A stretch of DNA of 64,000 bases from Chlorops oryzae. Taxonomy: Eukaryota; Arthropoda; Insecta; Diptera; Chloropidae. Positions 11,506 to 22,782 of the stretch are shown here, piece after piece. The stretch lies in NCBI GenBank assembly GCA_020466095.1, contig CM035807.1, forward strand, positions 24,551,881 through 24,615,880, in the 5' to 3' direction. The notes under the pieces are model-generated. The model was not told where the DNA came from. It did not search any database and worked only from the letters and a program-made list of their open reading frames with translations. Every line of letters starts with the position of its first letter. Position 1 is the first letter of the stretch. The translations under genes were made by a program, and so were the position numbers.

Positions 11506-12610
11506 CTAAAAATAATTTTTATTTTTAAAATTTTTCCCTAATTGAACGGACTTAACCGCTTTGCTTTCAGCACTGTTTGCGGCACAACGTCGTTCGCATT
11601 CCTCTTTTGTGCAGAATCGATTGCGATTTCCATAGCAGCCTTTGTAATTGAGTTTTCGGCAGGTTCCTTTATCGTAATACCATCTGGCTAGCGATTTCGT
11701 CTGATCCTTTTTGCTGCAGAAGTACCCTTCGTTTGGGCCAGCATAACAAGCAACGTGATCTGAACAAAGGAAATAACGAATAAAATCCTTACTAACTGAA
11801 GAATGTTTATTTTTTATTTTTTAAATATTAAAACATTTGTATGGTTAGAGATACATTCCATTGCTAAACAATAAGGTTTTTCCATAAAAAAGTAACGTGC
11901 TGCCGAAATGGAATTTGGAAAAGTTTGGAGGTCATACAGAATTGATGATGAAAGAAGATTTAAACTAGGAATCAGCTTAGAGAGAGAGAGCCCACATTTT
12001 GTAGGGTAAATAATAACACTTCATCGTTTCGATATGCCTTTCTTTTGTCATGTGTTCTTCTACTTTATCATGAGAGAAGAAAACTATAATTTCTGAAAAT
12101 TCTGAAAAACATTAGTGGTATTCACAAAGGCGTGTTAAAAACGTTGGAAAGTCGGAAAATCGGAAAATCGCGACTCCTTAAAGTTTTTTTTTGTATCTTG
12201 CACAACTTTTTAAGCAGTTAAAATCTTCCGATTTTCCGACACCTTTGTGAATACCCCCATTCTCAAGATAGGATATCTGTAATATCAGAGCTCAATTGAG
12301 TCTTGAGTCGAATCAACTTGGAAGACATTGAAAGGCCGATAGTTAAATTCTTGCAAGTCTTTTCGGTCGTGCTTTCGGTCTGTCTTTCTACTTAGTTCGA
12401 TAATAAACTGATTATCCTTTTCGTCCTCAAATTGTATTTTATATACGAAAAAAAAACCTTTTCATAATTGATCAGACGAAACGCTTCGAAATACTTACTC
12501 AACTTCTTGCAGCTCGGCGCATCGTCCGTTTCCATGGCATATGCTATTCTGACCATGAACACTATGACAAAGGTCAAACAAATTCCAAATGAAACATTGC
12601 CTTTAATCAT
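11506..12610 (-). CDS. Secreted Kunitz-type serine-protease-inhibitor-like peptide (two exons)
   Basis: The coding exons are 12610-12499 and 11759-11506, split by a 739-bp phase-1 intron with GTAAGT donor (12498-12493) and CAG acceptor (11762-11760). The joined frame gives 121 residues. Residues 1-25 are a signal peptide ending AYA. The Kunitz fold is at residues 42-96, with the expected six cysteines C42, C52, C71, C79, C92, C96 and the RWYYDKGTC and GNRNRF hallmarks. Two features are unusual: the C1-C2 and C2-C3 gaps are 9 and 18 residues against the usual 8 and 15, so the inhibitory loop is longer, and there are extra cysteines C34 and C87 (C87 where many family members have proline). These two could form a fourth disulfide (inference). 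A basic tail follows. Kunitz peptides normally block serine proteases outside cells; the target cannot be told, and the altered loop may mean loss or change of inhibition. A TATA box and a poly(A) signal bracket the gene. Confidence 0.85.
12115..12258. mobile_element. MITE inside the Kunitz gene intron
   Basis: Inverted ends GGTATTCACAAAGGCGT (left) and the complement of GGGGTATTCACAAAGGTGT (right) enclose about 110 bases containing GTCGGAAAATCGGAA and its inverse. There is no coding capacity. The duplication is not clear: ATT/CATT occurs at both flanks but may be chance. It lies wholly in the 739-bp intron, so it does not break the gene. Confidence 0.55.
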
Positions 12611-12940
12611 TTTGCCAAATTTTCAGCCTCACTCAGAACACACGTGATAGAAGATTTAATTTGAAACAAATCAGAAGAAAAAAAACACAAAATTCAGTTT
12701 TTTGTATTTCTTGTGAACTGTTCACTCGCTTCGTTCGGACAGAAAAATTGGAACTGAAAGCACGCACGGATCCGAGAAAATTTCACGGTAAAATTGAATT
12801 TAGAAAATGACTTTCACGGAATATATTTTGAGCGAATATATTTTTTGGGGCTCCGAAACCGCACAATTATCAAGCCATTTGCGATGGCACTTAAAATGCC
12901 GTGGGTCCTACTAAATGGTTAGCGTGATGTGGGACTGGCT

Positions 12941-12947
12941 TTTATAC
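12941..12947 (-). promoter_or_regulatory. TATA box of the Kunitz-type gene
   Basis: The minus strand reads GTATAAAAGCC here. About 30 bases downstream lies CCATTT, a plausible initiator, putting the start near 12916 and giving a leader of about 306 bases to the ATG at 12610-12608. No other TATA match is as well placed. Confidence 0.55.
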
Positions 12948-14099
12948 TTTTTGGCCAAACGAAAAGAATTCGTACGAAAATTAATTTTAGAGTAAATTCG
13001 GAAAATTTCGATTCTTTTGTGTCCGCTTCTGTCATAAGTGCAGGCGTGAGTTTTTCCATTCGAATTGTTTATTTTCTTTTCTATTGAGTCAAGTAAGAGA
13101 GTGTAGCGTTGTTGTTGTTGTTGTTGTGGCCAGTGTTTTTGTTGGCCACGATCGGAAGAAGCATTTCTTTTTACATTTCAATATGTCTTTGCGTCATAAA
13201 TCTTAAAATAATATCGACGACTGGAGATGAAAGATTGAAAAAATTGTAAATTGAATTACATTTGATTGGAATGTTTATTTATTTTTATTGTCTTCGTAAG
13301 CGAAAATAAACAATGAGTTTGTTAGATAAATTCGAATGCATTTTCTGTCGATAGATGAGTGATTTTATTATGTTTCTACTTTGCTCTTTCAAAAAAGCGA
13401 AGTGCTGTTTTATTAATTGCTGTCTGGGTGTATCTCAATTGGCCATTTTTCTCTGGGTTCATAATGATTTAGTACCTACATTTGAAATGTTTACAATCGT
13501 TTCTCGCAGCAAGCACTCTGGGCTCTAGGTGGCCTTGATGATTTGTATTCGAAATCGAATGCCTTATAATGAGTTCTTAAAAGAGAATGAAAGGATTTTA
13601 TTTCCCTTCTTGGGAAGGATATGGCGGGGCACTTAAAAACGCAAGAAGAAGGCCATCCTATATGGGAGAGTTTTTCATACATAAAATGTGTCAATATAAA
13701 GGTTATATACGACTCCTTTTGCACACATACTACTGCTTATAGTTAGTGCTGTCCTTCTCTACCAATAAAGCATAGGGTCTTGCATAGGTACCTGATTCTT
13801 ATATCCTTATTATATGATTAATTTATGGCCGCAACTAGTGCACTATCAGCTCTTTTCTAAATGAATATTTTCTGGGAATTTCCCATAGAAATTTTTCTCC
13901 GCGGAAAGAGGAAGTGTTCTAAGCGTCAATAAAAATGCGATGCGATGATCTTTGCTTAAAAATATTTGAAATATTTTCCCCCTCCTTTCTAGTGTACTTG
14001 GGTGGTTTGTGTGGCTGCCCCATATGGGACCTTTGTCATACCACGAAAAATGAGAAATCAAAGACGAACAGAAACAGAAAAAATGACACAGCTAACAAC
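12948..14099. other. Intergenic, nothing recognised
   Basis: AT-rich DNA with a short (GTT)n run near 13110. It may hold upstream control sequence for the Kunitz gene, but no site can be named. Confidence 0.4.
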
Positions 14100-14185
14100 C
14101 ACGCCCAAGCTGGAATTGAACCCAAAGCCTCTCGCATCGTAAACTGTCATATCAACCAATTACGCCATGGAGGCCGACTCCCAGT
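14100..14185 (-). repeat. tRNA-derived SINE head, minus strand
   Basis: On the minus strand GTCGGCCTCCATGGCGTAAT leads into an A-box (TGGCGTAATTGG), and GGGTTCAATTCC forms a B-box at about 14112-14123. The same GTCGGCCTC...GTAGCTGGTTGAGATG head reappears, cut short, at 39097-39129, showing a dispersed family. Confidence 0.55.
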
Positions 14186-16277
14186 GTATTTAGAATGAGA
14201 GATTTTTTTTTTTAATGCTGAAGGAAAAATACCCCGGGAAAATTTCTATTTTGGCACATGTACTTTTTCAATTTCCCCTGTGATCCTCTTCTCCGGTTGT
14301 ATATTTTAGTTTCAATTGGTCTTTTTTTTTTCTTAGAAGTATTTTCATTGCTTTTGGTCTCACTTTGTTCTCGATTTCCAGTCATTTGCTTATCCGTCGA
14401 CACTAATTTAAAATTACAAAATTTTTATTTTAAATTCCCCATATTTCTGAACCGCATTTACAGAAATATGATCACTCATAAAATGTTCAATTTAAAAAAG
14501 AATGTCCTTTCTGTCGTCAAATATATACGTCTGATAAGAAATTATTTTTTCTACCTTCAATCAAAAAAAAAAAAAGGAAAAGAGCTCCCAAAGGTCCCAT
14601 TTGTATTGCCAACATTTATGGCACATCGCCTGCGTTCATTAATCAGAGTCCTTCTTTAATTGCTTTTTTCATCATACTCCATCAATTTGACTGCATTGAG
14701 TGTTTTGACAACGATTTCCTTCGACGTATCCCAAAAGCTTTCAAAAGGACCCTTAACTTTTGCTTTAATTGAAGCAATTTTATAATTTCCACACGCTTAG
14801 AGAATGATTGTCTCAATTATTTTTCTTTCTTCAAAGACAATTGCTTTTCCGATGCAAGCCATGTTTTTATTTCATGCTTAAACTCAGGACCTCAAATTTT
14901 GGGAAACTTTTTTTTACATGCCATTAAAACTTTGGTAAGTACTTTGCCTTTTCTCCACAAAAAACAAAGGAAAAAAAATACATAAAAGCAAATAAGAATT
15001 CTTTCAAGCCACTGAATATCGCCTTCGTATGGGTCTTAAGGCTGTTTTCAAACATTAAAATTAATTTACATTTATTTGTAGCAATTAGTCTTGAAGGTAC
15101 CATTTCGAACATTAAAATGTTGAGGTCCCTTTTGAAATGAATGTCCAATTTTTCTTCGATGTTGGGTTCAATTTTTTTTTTTTTTTTTTTATGGCTAACA
15201 GTCGGACCCCTTATCGGGTGAATATTTCCAAAAAGAGAAACTTTCTTTTAGAGTAGATTAAAGAGTCGAGTGTGTGTTCGTTGTATAACGCAAAGCTCTT
15301 ACAAGTGGACACAAATCGATGTCCGCTAATGAGAGTTTTCACTGTACTTCAAGAAATTGTCATTATGGGATTTGATGGATGATTTCACTTTCGAATGTTA
15401 AGCGATTTGTCCCAGTAATTGTCCATTTAATTTCTTCGAATTAATTGTGGTTGAATCAAAGAATCGGAAATATTAAGAAACGGCTCAGGCTGAACACTAC
15501 ACTGTAAATTGTTTGGTCTTTTATACAAAGGTTTTTCTTTTTGTTCTTGTAAATTTTTTACCATGAAATATTTGGACTTAAATTTTCTTTAACTATTTGA
15601 TGCATAACTACATATGTAGGCCTAAGTACGCTTTATCTCTTCGAATTCAGGCAAATAAGTGGGTCTAAATACAGAAGCAGTCAAAGAATAGAGCAGCTTC
15701 CCAGCCACACTGGACCAGTGTGTCATATAAAGCGAATTCAATCAACAAATGAAAGTGATTATTTCGGAGTGAAGCTCTCAGTTCCTTCGAGCTTTCATAT
15801 TTAAGAGCGAAATTTTTGCTCTTAAAAGTTCAATTTTGTTCAGAATTTCATTTTTGTTTGGGAAAATTTCCCGCTTGAATTCGGAAAATGCCGCTCCATG
15901 AATGTTTTTGCCTTCAAAGCATGGCTGAGAAAATTTCCTCCCAAAAAGGAATTTACCTCTCTCGCTCACTCACTTCTTCTCTACGTGAACGTGTGTGCGG
16001 TGTGGTGTGTGTGTGTCGTATGTGTGCGTGCTGTATGGTATGATTCGATGCCATTCGTGTGGACTGGATGATAATGTTAGTGCTTTGTTCGTAAGCATTG
16101 CCGTGCTTGCTTGACTATCGCAAATGTAAATGGCGCTTGTTGTTTTCATTTATTTTTGCTTTCACGCGCTATCCCAACACAAAACGGGAAAACGGCTAAG
16201 CAGCAAGCAGCAGGCAGGCAGGCAGCAAGCAGCAAGCAGCGTGCTTGCCCGATTCGACTCGTATCTTTCGGTTTCAC
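14186..16277. other. Intergenic, upstream of the receptor promoter
   Basis: AT-rich with poly(A)/poly(T) runs at 14563-14577 and 15171-15190. At 15290-15355, GTGGACACAAATCG, GTCCGC and a terminal CACTGTA resemble the pogo-like MITE at 31713, so a relic may be present. From about 15970 the sequence turns GT-rich and then GC-richer, as expected upstream of a TATA-less fly promoter. Confidence 0.4.
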
Positions 16278-16314
16278 ATTCAGTTAAGATGTGCAATTCG
16301 AACGGTGCGAACGT
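16278..16314 (+). promoter_or_regulatory. Inr + MTE + DPE core promoter, probable receptor transcription start
   Basis: TCAGTT at 16280-16285 matches the arthropod initiator, with A+1 at 16282. At +18 to +27 the bases CGAACGGTGC match the MTE consensus CSARCSSAAC at 8 of 10 positions. At +28 to +33 GAACGT matches the DPE (RGWCGT) except for one base. The exact spacing of three elements makes chance unlikely. No TATA box lies upstream. The site points towards the receptor exon 3 kb downstream; the link to that gene is inference. Confidence 0.6.
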
Positions 16315-16916
16315 CTCCGAGCGATGGGACCGCGTGCGCGCGTTTCAGTGAAATTTAAATTTCAAAATGTTCATTCATCAAGAATTTTATCAAATTTATG
16401 CGAGAAATTAGAAAAATAACGTTAAAAAAAAATAAAAAAATAAATAAATAAAAACATGTAAATTCGAAAGAGTGAAAGTAAATAGGCGATGAAGCACATC
16501 AGTGAAATTTATTCGTGGATGCGATTTTAATTAATACTGTTCGCATGTGTGGTCCAGCAGCAGCATCCAAAGACGGTTGACAAATTTATTTGTGAATTTG
16601 TGTAAATAAAACAAACGAGAAGAAGACCGAGCAAACAAATCATGAGCATAGGCAAACATTAAAATTTCTAAACAATAATACATAAATAAAAAAAAAGAAA
16701 GAGAAATGAAAATACTCATGATTAATTTTGCGCGCAACAGAAACAAAAGCCAAAATAAAAACAACAGAACAAAAAATTGAAATATTTTTGGCATCATTGC
16801 GTTCATTTCTATAAAAATTTTCTTCTCCTTTTCAACTTGGATTGTTGTAGGCGCGATCATTCACACAAGATCGAATATAGCACAATGCAATGAAGGCCAT
16901 TTGAACGAGAGCGATT
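16282..16916 (+). other. Candidate non-coding first exon of the octopamine receptor
   Basis: The exon runs from the predicted start to a GTAAGT donor at 16917-16922. The sequence is A-rich with CAACAAT-like words, typical of long fly neural-gene leaders, and has no transposon ends. A partner acceptor with a strong pyrimidine tract lies at 18749. Other donors further downstream are possible, so the end is tentative. Confidence 0.35.
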
Positions 16917-18749
16917 GTAAGTGGCTTGAAAATTATAAAAATAATGACTCAATTCAAAAAAGCCACAAAATTGCAAAAGCATTTCAATAGAGACGAACAA
17001 TAAAAATGTGAAAAATAATTTGTAACGAAAAATCATAAATTTTTGATTCATTATCAACTCAATAGCGATGAATTTCCATTAGCATATAAAACAACAAAAA
17101 CCAACATAAACAAAAAAAAAAAAAACATTACAATAATTCATTGGAGTCAAGTTCAAGCACTGTTTTTGTGTTTAAAATTAATCCAATTTTCCCATTGCTT
17201 ATGAAATGCTTCTTAAGTCGATCTAGACTATCGACACAAACTCTCAATCCTATTGGCTTAATCATTCTAAAGTTCGAGCATACACAAAAAAGGGATTAAA
17301 AAGTTTAAAAACTACAGCCGTATATGAACGGAATCCAATCATCCAATCATAAAAATATTCAATAAAATCGTTGTAAATAAATTATTTTAATTAAAACCAT
17401 AATTTCGTGATTGTTTAGCCGGAAACACAAGTATCGGTAAAAAACGGGTAATTAGCAATAATCGTATGAAATATTTATAAATATTCAAACAGTAGTTATA
17501 AGCAACGAAAATTTCAAGTAATTAAATTTAAATTTAATCTAAACTTTTAAGTGTTTCTTAGCTAAATAAAAAATGAAAAAAAAAATTCGGAAAAAATGAA
17601 CTGATTCCTGCTACGAATTCTAAATTAGTCAAAAATAAGCACAATTCCTCGATGCGGCCAGCCTTGCTACGCAGAGAAGTATGCTTTGAAATTTTCTCGA
17701 TTTACTTTTGTTTACACAAATGAACGCTGTACGCAGAGAGGTCTGTTTGTGTTTGAAAAGAGGTCATTTTTTCCGGTTAATACGAGCATCCTTTTGTGCT
17801 CGTTTAATTTTTGTTTTGTTTTTTTGGTTGATGATTTATTAAGCCGACAACTTTGCAGACCTCTCAGCGTTGCCATTCGCATTTTTTTAAATAACATTTT
17901 AATTAAGTTTTTCTTTTAAGGGTCGTTGTTTTGGGTCTGCCATATTAAGAGCAAAAAAATAAAAGAATGTGAAAACAATCAAGCGGTTTACCTTAAATTT
18001 TTTGGGATCCAAGATATATAGGAATTTATTTGCTGAAGTCTTAGCAGTCGACTTTAAATGAGTTTGATCAGTTTTCTTAAATTTCTATAGGGAAATTAGT
18101 AGTTCTCGGATAGCGTAGGGGATGCGTGCTTCCCAGGGTCCGAGGTTCGATTCCCGGCACAGGCGAAAATCGGATGTTAGGACCGAACTACAAAAAAAAA
18201 AAAAATACACTCATAAAAACACAAGAAACCTCTCGTGGTGTCACAATGGGCCGGCCAACGGCCTAAGTGGCAGCCACTCGAAAATACATACATACATACA
18301 TAGGGCAATTACATTTAGACACGATTTCATCAAACTATTGGAAAAATATTTTAAGGACTTAAATAATAGGATTCTGTTGAGCGTTTCTATCGAAACACTT
18401 CGAGTGACTTTCAATTAAGAATTTTTGAATAAGTCTTCTTATTTACAGATTGGCAAGTTGAGGCCAGGTAGTTCAAGGAAATATAACCGTCATTATAAAA
18501 TGAGAAAATCCAAGGAGAATCTCATTATTGCTCTTGTCGCTATGTTTATCAAACTTTTTGCTCAGGCTTAATATGATATAGAGTTTGTTTGTGAGTGTGA
18601 GTGTCTTCTTTTCGATTTGTGATTTTATTTTCGTCCTGCTGAAAAAGAAATTCTGTTATTTATGAATTAAAATATTTTGCTATTTAAAATATAAGCCCAT
18701 AAAGCACTTCCTGTTGATTGAAATATAAATTTTTTTTTGTCCCTTTCAG
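16917..18749 (+). other. Candidate leader intron of the octopamine receptor
   Basis: The intron starts GTAAGT and ends in a T-rich tract followed by CCCTTTCAG. It carries a short palindromic repeat around 17720-17872 (GAGAGGTCTG and its inverse) and a SINE at 18099-18299. A second acceptor-like site, TTATTTACAG, occurs at about 18448. No coding frame is supported. Confidence 0.35.
18099..18299 (+). mobile_element. tRNA-derived SINE with target-site duplication
   Basis: The head has a TAGCGTAGGGG A-box and a perfect GGTTCGATTCC B-box. It is followed by an A-rich linker, a body with GGGCCGGCCAACGGCC, and an ACATAC-repeat tail. The flanks carry matching 12-mers, ATAGGGAAATTA (18087-18098) and ATAGGGCAATTA (18300-18311), 11 of 12 identical: the duplication expected of LINE-driven insertion. 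This is the best-preserved SINE in the window. Confidence 0.8.
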
Positions 18750-19287
18750 AATATCTTGTTGTAAGCCAAAGCAACAAACGCACAAGAGTCATAGTGAAGA
18801 GCATCGCTCATAAATAATGCATAAAAAAATAACCTAAGAATCGTATTCAAAGGACGAGGGCATTGTTTGGGACCAAAAAACAAAAAAAAAAAAAAAATAA
18901 GTAAACCAAAAATTGCCAAGGAATAAAATGTAGAGAGTATCAACAATATAAAACTCCATTTAAATTGGCAATTTAAAGCACAATAAGACACGAATGAATT
19001 AGACGGAAAGAGGCGAAACCAAAGACAATTGGAGGGAGAGCGATAGCGAGAAAGAGAAAGCGAGCGAGAATTCAAATAGGCTAATAAATACATAAATGTG
19101 TCTAGCATCGTCACGGCTACGCTAACATTAATTAAAATAATTAATCTGGCTGCCGCGAGGCCCAAAAACGCAAACACACTAGATGCGAAGCGGAAGCAAA
19201 GCAAAATAGCTTAAAACATCGTAATTGACGTTAACCGCAGCGAGTGAACGAAGTAAGCGGCAGAGGCACCGAGAGCGAGCAGCAACA
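18750..19287 (+). promoter_or_regulatory. Receptor leader with five short upstream ORFs
   Basis: This leader runs from the acceptor at 18749 to the main ATG at 19288. Upstream ATGs occur at 18817, 18928, 18994, 19096 and 19183. Each opens a frame that stops after 1 to 9 codons, well before the main start. This would be expected to lower or regulate translation of the receptor (inference). The leader is A-rich with AGCGAGAAAGAGAAAGCGAGC-like purine stretches near 19045-19070. Confidence 0.5.
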
Positions 19288-20379
19288 ATGGATTACAGCC
19301 AATTGGATGCCAATATCAATGGAAATCTCAATACGGGCAACATCAGCACTGATGACTTCTTAGCGATTTTCTCATCAACAAGTGCGACATTGCACGATGC
19401 CATACCGGGTGGCTATGGTGGCAGCAATGCTGGCATTGGTGCCGATGGGATTGCTGGCATCAATCAAAAATTTAATTCCACCGTAACGACGGGGACGATG
19501 GGGATGGGGACAGGCCAGACTGCGTCAGGCACAGGAACAGGTACGGTGACAAATGGAACACTGCCTGCCGCCATCAGCAATGTTACGTTAAATCCACCGT
19601 TGCTCACCGTTGACGGCGAGTACACCCTTACGAATGTGCTCGAAAGCTCGCTGGCAGGTGCAGTCACAACATTTAATCCGGCCAATATCAACGACAGCTT
19701 CTTCTATATGAATAACAGTTTCAATAACAGCAATACGTTGTACGGTGGTTTCGGCGGCTACGGCGGCATTGGCTATGGTGGAGGCGGTATCATTGGTGGT
19801 ATCAATTTCACCGCTGCTGGTTATTACAATCAAACACTATTAAATGCCAGCAATGGCTCCGGCAATATAACGGAATTGCGCTGGGATGGCCGATATCCCA
19901 GCGGGTATACGCTGACGCATATTGTCATCGCTTCGGTAATTGTGACGATATTAATGATTATTATCATCGTTGGCAATATGTTGGTAATAATTGCGATTGC
20001 GACCGAAAAATCGTTAAAGAATATTCAAAATTGGTTTATCGCTTCGCTGGCCGTTGCGGACTTTTTTCTTGGCCTCGTCATAATGCCATTTTCTTTGGCA
20101 AACGAATTGATGGGCTATTGGATATTCGGCAGTTGGTGGTGCGACGTCCACTCGGCCATGGATGTTTTGTTGTGCACGGCATCGATAATGAATCTATGTT
20201 TGATCTCACTCGATCGATATTGGAGTATCACGAAAGCCGTTGACTATTTAAAATCGCGTACACCGGCACGTGCCGCGCTAATGATTGCCGCCGTTTGGAT
20301 TATGTCAGCATTAATCTGCATACCACCGCTACTGGGTTGGAAGGTCAAAATGCCCGAGGGCCCGTTGCCAAAGTGTGCG
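19288..20379 (+). CDS. Octalpha2R: Alpha2-adrenergic-like octopamine receptor, first coding exon (partial gene)
   Basis: The exon encodes 364 residues of a class A amine GPCR. ATG at 19288 has a fly-type context (AACAATGG); upstream in-frame codons reach only a TTG. Residues 1-205 are an extracellular tail, rich in Gly/Asn with 12 N-glycosylation sequons. TM1 is about 210-238 (G229-N230), TM2 carries LAVAD with D258, C285 precedes TM3, D292 is the amine-binding Asp of TM3, and D309-R310-Y311 is the DRY motif. TM4 holds W337 and ends IPPLLGW, and C363 is the second-loop cysteine pairing with C285. NWFIASLAVADFFLGL, AMDVLLCTASIMNLCLISLD and DYLKSRTPARAA match insect Octalpha2R, not 5-HT1 or tyramine receptors. 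Family members couple octopamine (or serotonin) to Gi and lower cAMP in neurons. The exon ends at codon 364 with donor GTGAGT (20380-20385), phase 0. TM5-TM7 lie elsewhere, probably beyond the window. Confidence 0.85.
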
Positions 20380-20385
20380 GTGAGT

Positions 20386-20419
20386 ACATACATACATACA
20401 TACTACATACATACATACA
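20386..20419 (+). repeat. CATA microsatellite beside the splice donor
   Basis: Interrupted (CATA)n begins directly after the GTGAGT donor. Length variation here would sit within 40 bases of the 5' splice site. Confidence 0.8.
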
Positions 20420-22230
20420 ACTTATATTGATTTCATCTTTCAATGCCTATGGGGAAAATTCCTTAGCAGCTTGTACGCACCCAATATATAAAATAGAAAT
20501 AAAATTCCTTTTAAATCTGTTATCCTTTACCCGATTTAATTTCACCTATGGCATTTGTCTCTTATTTACGGCAACATCAAGTCATATTAGGATCCGTTCT
20601 CTGAATTCCTACGGATTTAATTCAATTCCTTTTAAAATAAAATAAATTTGAGGCAAAAAAAAACTCTTTCAACATCCAGGCGTTGTCATTTTTTTCTTTG
20701 GCCTTAATAGAATTTCAGTTTATTCATGCAAAAAAGAATTGAACTGACAACATCTACCCGCATTAAAGCCAAATTACTGTCTTCCAAACTTCAGAAGCAA
20801 TCAATACTCTTAGCGAAAACCATCGTTTCATTCAAGTGAAATAATCTTGAAATATGACAAGGACAGCTACAACACTAGCACTTACAATGAGAGCAACTTT
20901 AGTAACTCCCCATAAGTACATATACCATTCACATATAAAAGCAACATTTACCGCGTTTACATGTTCCTTCTGGAAGCAGGAAAGAAAAAACAAAGACTTG
21001 GAAGAAAACATAAATTATGAGTAAAAGCAATGTTGAGCCGGAAATAATGCGAATATCAGCAAAAGTTAAGCAACAACGGCAGAAGAAAATAAATATCGAA
21101 AGTTTTCTTCTTTTACTAAATTTCCAGCACAAAATTTGCTCTCGGCTCAATTCTGCTCGCAAAGAAGGCAAACACTTTAAATACAAAATTCATTGATTAT
21201 GAAAAGCAAATAAAATAGAAGTAAAGAGTACGAGCCGGAGGATGAAGACGCCAGAGCAAAGCTTCTTGTATGTAGTTGGGCCACCGTCGGAAGAGGCAAA
21301 GAAAATCATTTAGCTGGCGGAAGAAAATCGCAAAATCGATAAGTAAATAAAAACGAAATGTTAAGGGAAAACCAAACAACAATAAAATGCGTAATCAGTG
21401 TCAGAGAAAAGAGGAAAAGTGCCAGTAAAAAGACCTTCAAAAAAATAAAAAGAGAGCAAATTTATTTATGTTTTTTTTTTTTTTTTTTTTTTTTTGATTT
21501 TGTTCGAAATTTACACGCAGACAACTGAAAGTGCTGTCAAAGAATAAGACATGAAATTTCCGACTCCATTTTGTGGCGATGAAAATTTTATGAAAACAGT
21601 ACTTTCAGTCTTCTTTATTTTATATTCGCCATTTTCATATTTAGTCGTTGTTGTTGTTGTTGCCACTCTTCATATTGCCGAAGCTGAGGTATCCTTTTTT
21701 ACGTTTTTAGATAAATCGTTTTGACATCTACTTTCGGTGCTTCAAACGATTCATTTTAAGCTTGGCGAAAGGAAAGAAAACTCGTCCTCCATCAAATTTC
21801 ATAATAAATGTCTCAAGATTTTCATGGCGCTTAAGTGGGAAGGGAAAGCGAATTATACTCATATATCATGTTGCTATGGATGAATTGAGTAAGTGATGGT
21901 CAAAGGTGGCATTAATCTGAGTTTTTGATTTACTAAATTTCGGGACTTCAAGCGCCGGAGCATTGATGGATTTTTATTGCCGCTGAAAGAATTTCGAAAA
22001 GCAGTCGATAAAATTTTTCACGTGCTCTTTTCAAGCGAACCGAAATGGACTACTTTTTTAATTCACAAATTTTCGGTTTTCGAATGCAATGAAAGCGATC
22101 ATCGAAAAGGTTTTACCAGTTAAAATGCAAGACATTGGAAAAATGTGCTAGTATCTTTGAGGATTTTCGACTGTTATGGAATGAATAATTCGCTGAATTA
22201 TTGCAACTGTGTAGTTGACCTCAAGCTGTC
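20420..22230. other. Intron, nothing recognised
   Basis: AT-rich with a long T run at about 21473-21495 and a (GTT)n run near 21645. No gene or element ends are seen. Confidence 0.4.
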
Positions 22231-22238
22231 AATTCATC

Positions 22239-22782
22239 CAAGGGCGTAGCCAGAGAAAGAGTGCTTTGGTAACGTTTATATTTTTCATAGTGGTATATTG
22301 AGCAATTATAAGACATTAACCGAAAAAAAATTTGGGGGGGCAAGAATAAGTTTAGAGAGTTTTGGACCAAAAACCCAAAAAATCCGAAAAATTCATGAGG
22401 TCCGATTTCGATGAAAATTTATATACAGAATAAGTGAAAAATTCTAAGATTTTCGACGCTAAAATTTTTTAAAAATACTGATTACAACTAGTCTAGTTTG
22501 GGTCTAGTTCCAAACTGGTCCAAAAAGGACTAGTTGTAATAAGTTTTTTGAAAAACTTTTAGTACCAAAATTTTTAGATTTTTTCACTTATTCTATACAT
22601 AAATTTTCATCGAAATCGGACGTCATGAGTTTTTCGGATTTTTTGGGTTTTTGGTCCAAAACTCTCTAAACTTATTCTTGCCCCCCCAAATTTTTTTTCG
22701 GTTAATGTCTTATAATTGCTCAATATACCACTATGAAAAATATAAACGCTACCAAAGCACTCTTTCTCTGGCTACGCCCTTG
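22239..22782. mobile_element. hAT-like foldback MITE with 8-bp target duplication
   Basis: The element is almost entirely two inverted arms of about 255 bases around a short centre with CTAGTTTGGGTCTAGTTCC. The ends read CAAGGGCGTAGCCAGAGAAA, and the outer 150 bases of the arms are nearly identical. Exact 8-bp duplications AATTCATC flank it (22231-22238 and 22783-22790). An 8-bp duplication plus CA(A/G)GGG-type ends fits the hAT superfamily. There is no coding capacity. High arm identity suggests a relatively recent insertion or gene conversion between the arms. Confidence 0.8.

Noticed and set aside
18746..19204. 152-codon minus-strand frame
   Set aside because: Starts with TTG, lies antisense to the receptor leader, and is hydrophobic noise from purine-rich sequence.
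19225..19287. N-terminal extension of the receptor upstream of 19288
   Set aside because: The extension begins with TTG, while the ATG at 19288 has a good fly start context.
20380..20430. Read-through of the receptor frame to a stop at 20430
   Set aside because: The frame crosses a strong GTGAGT donor into a microsatellite; the protein would lack TM5-TM7.
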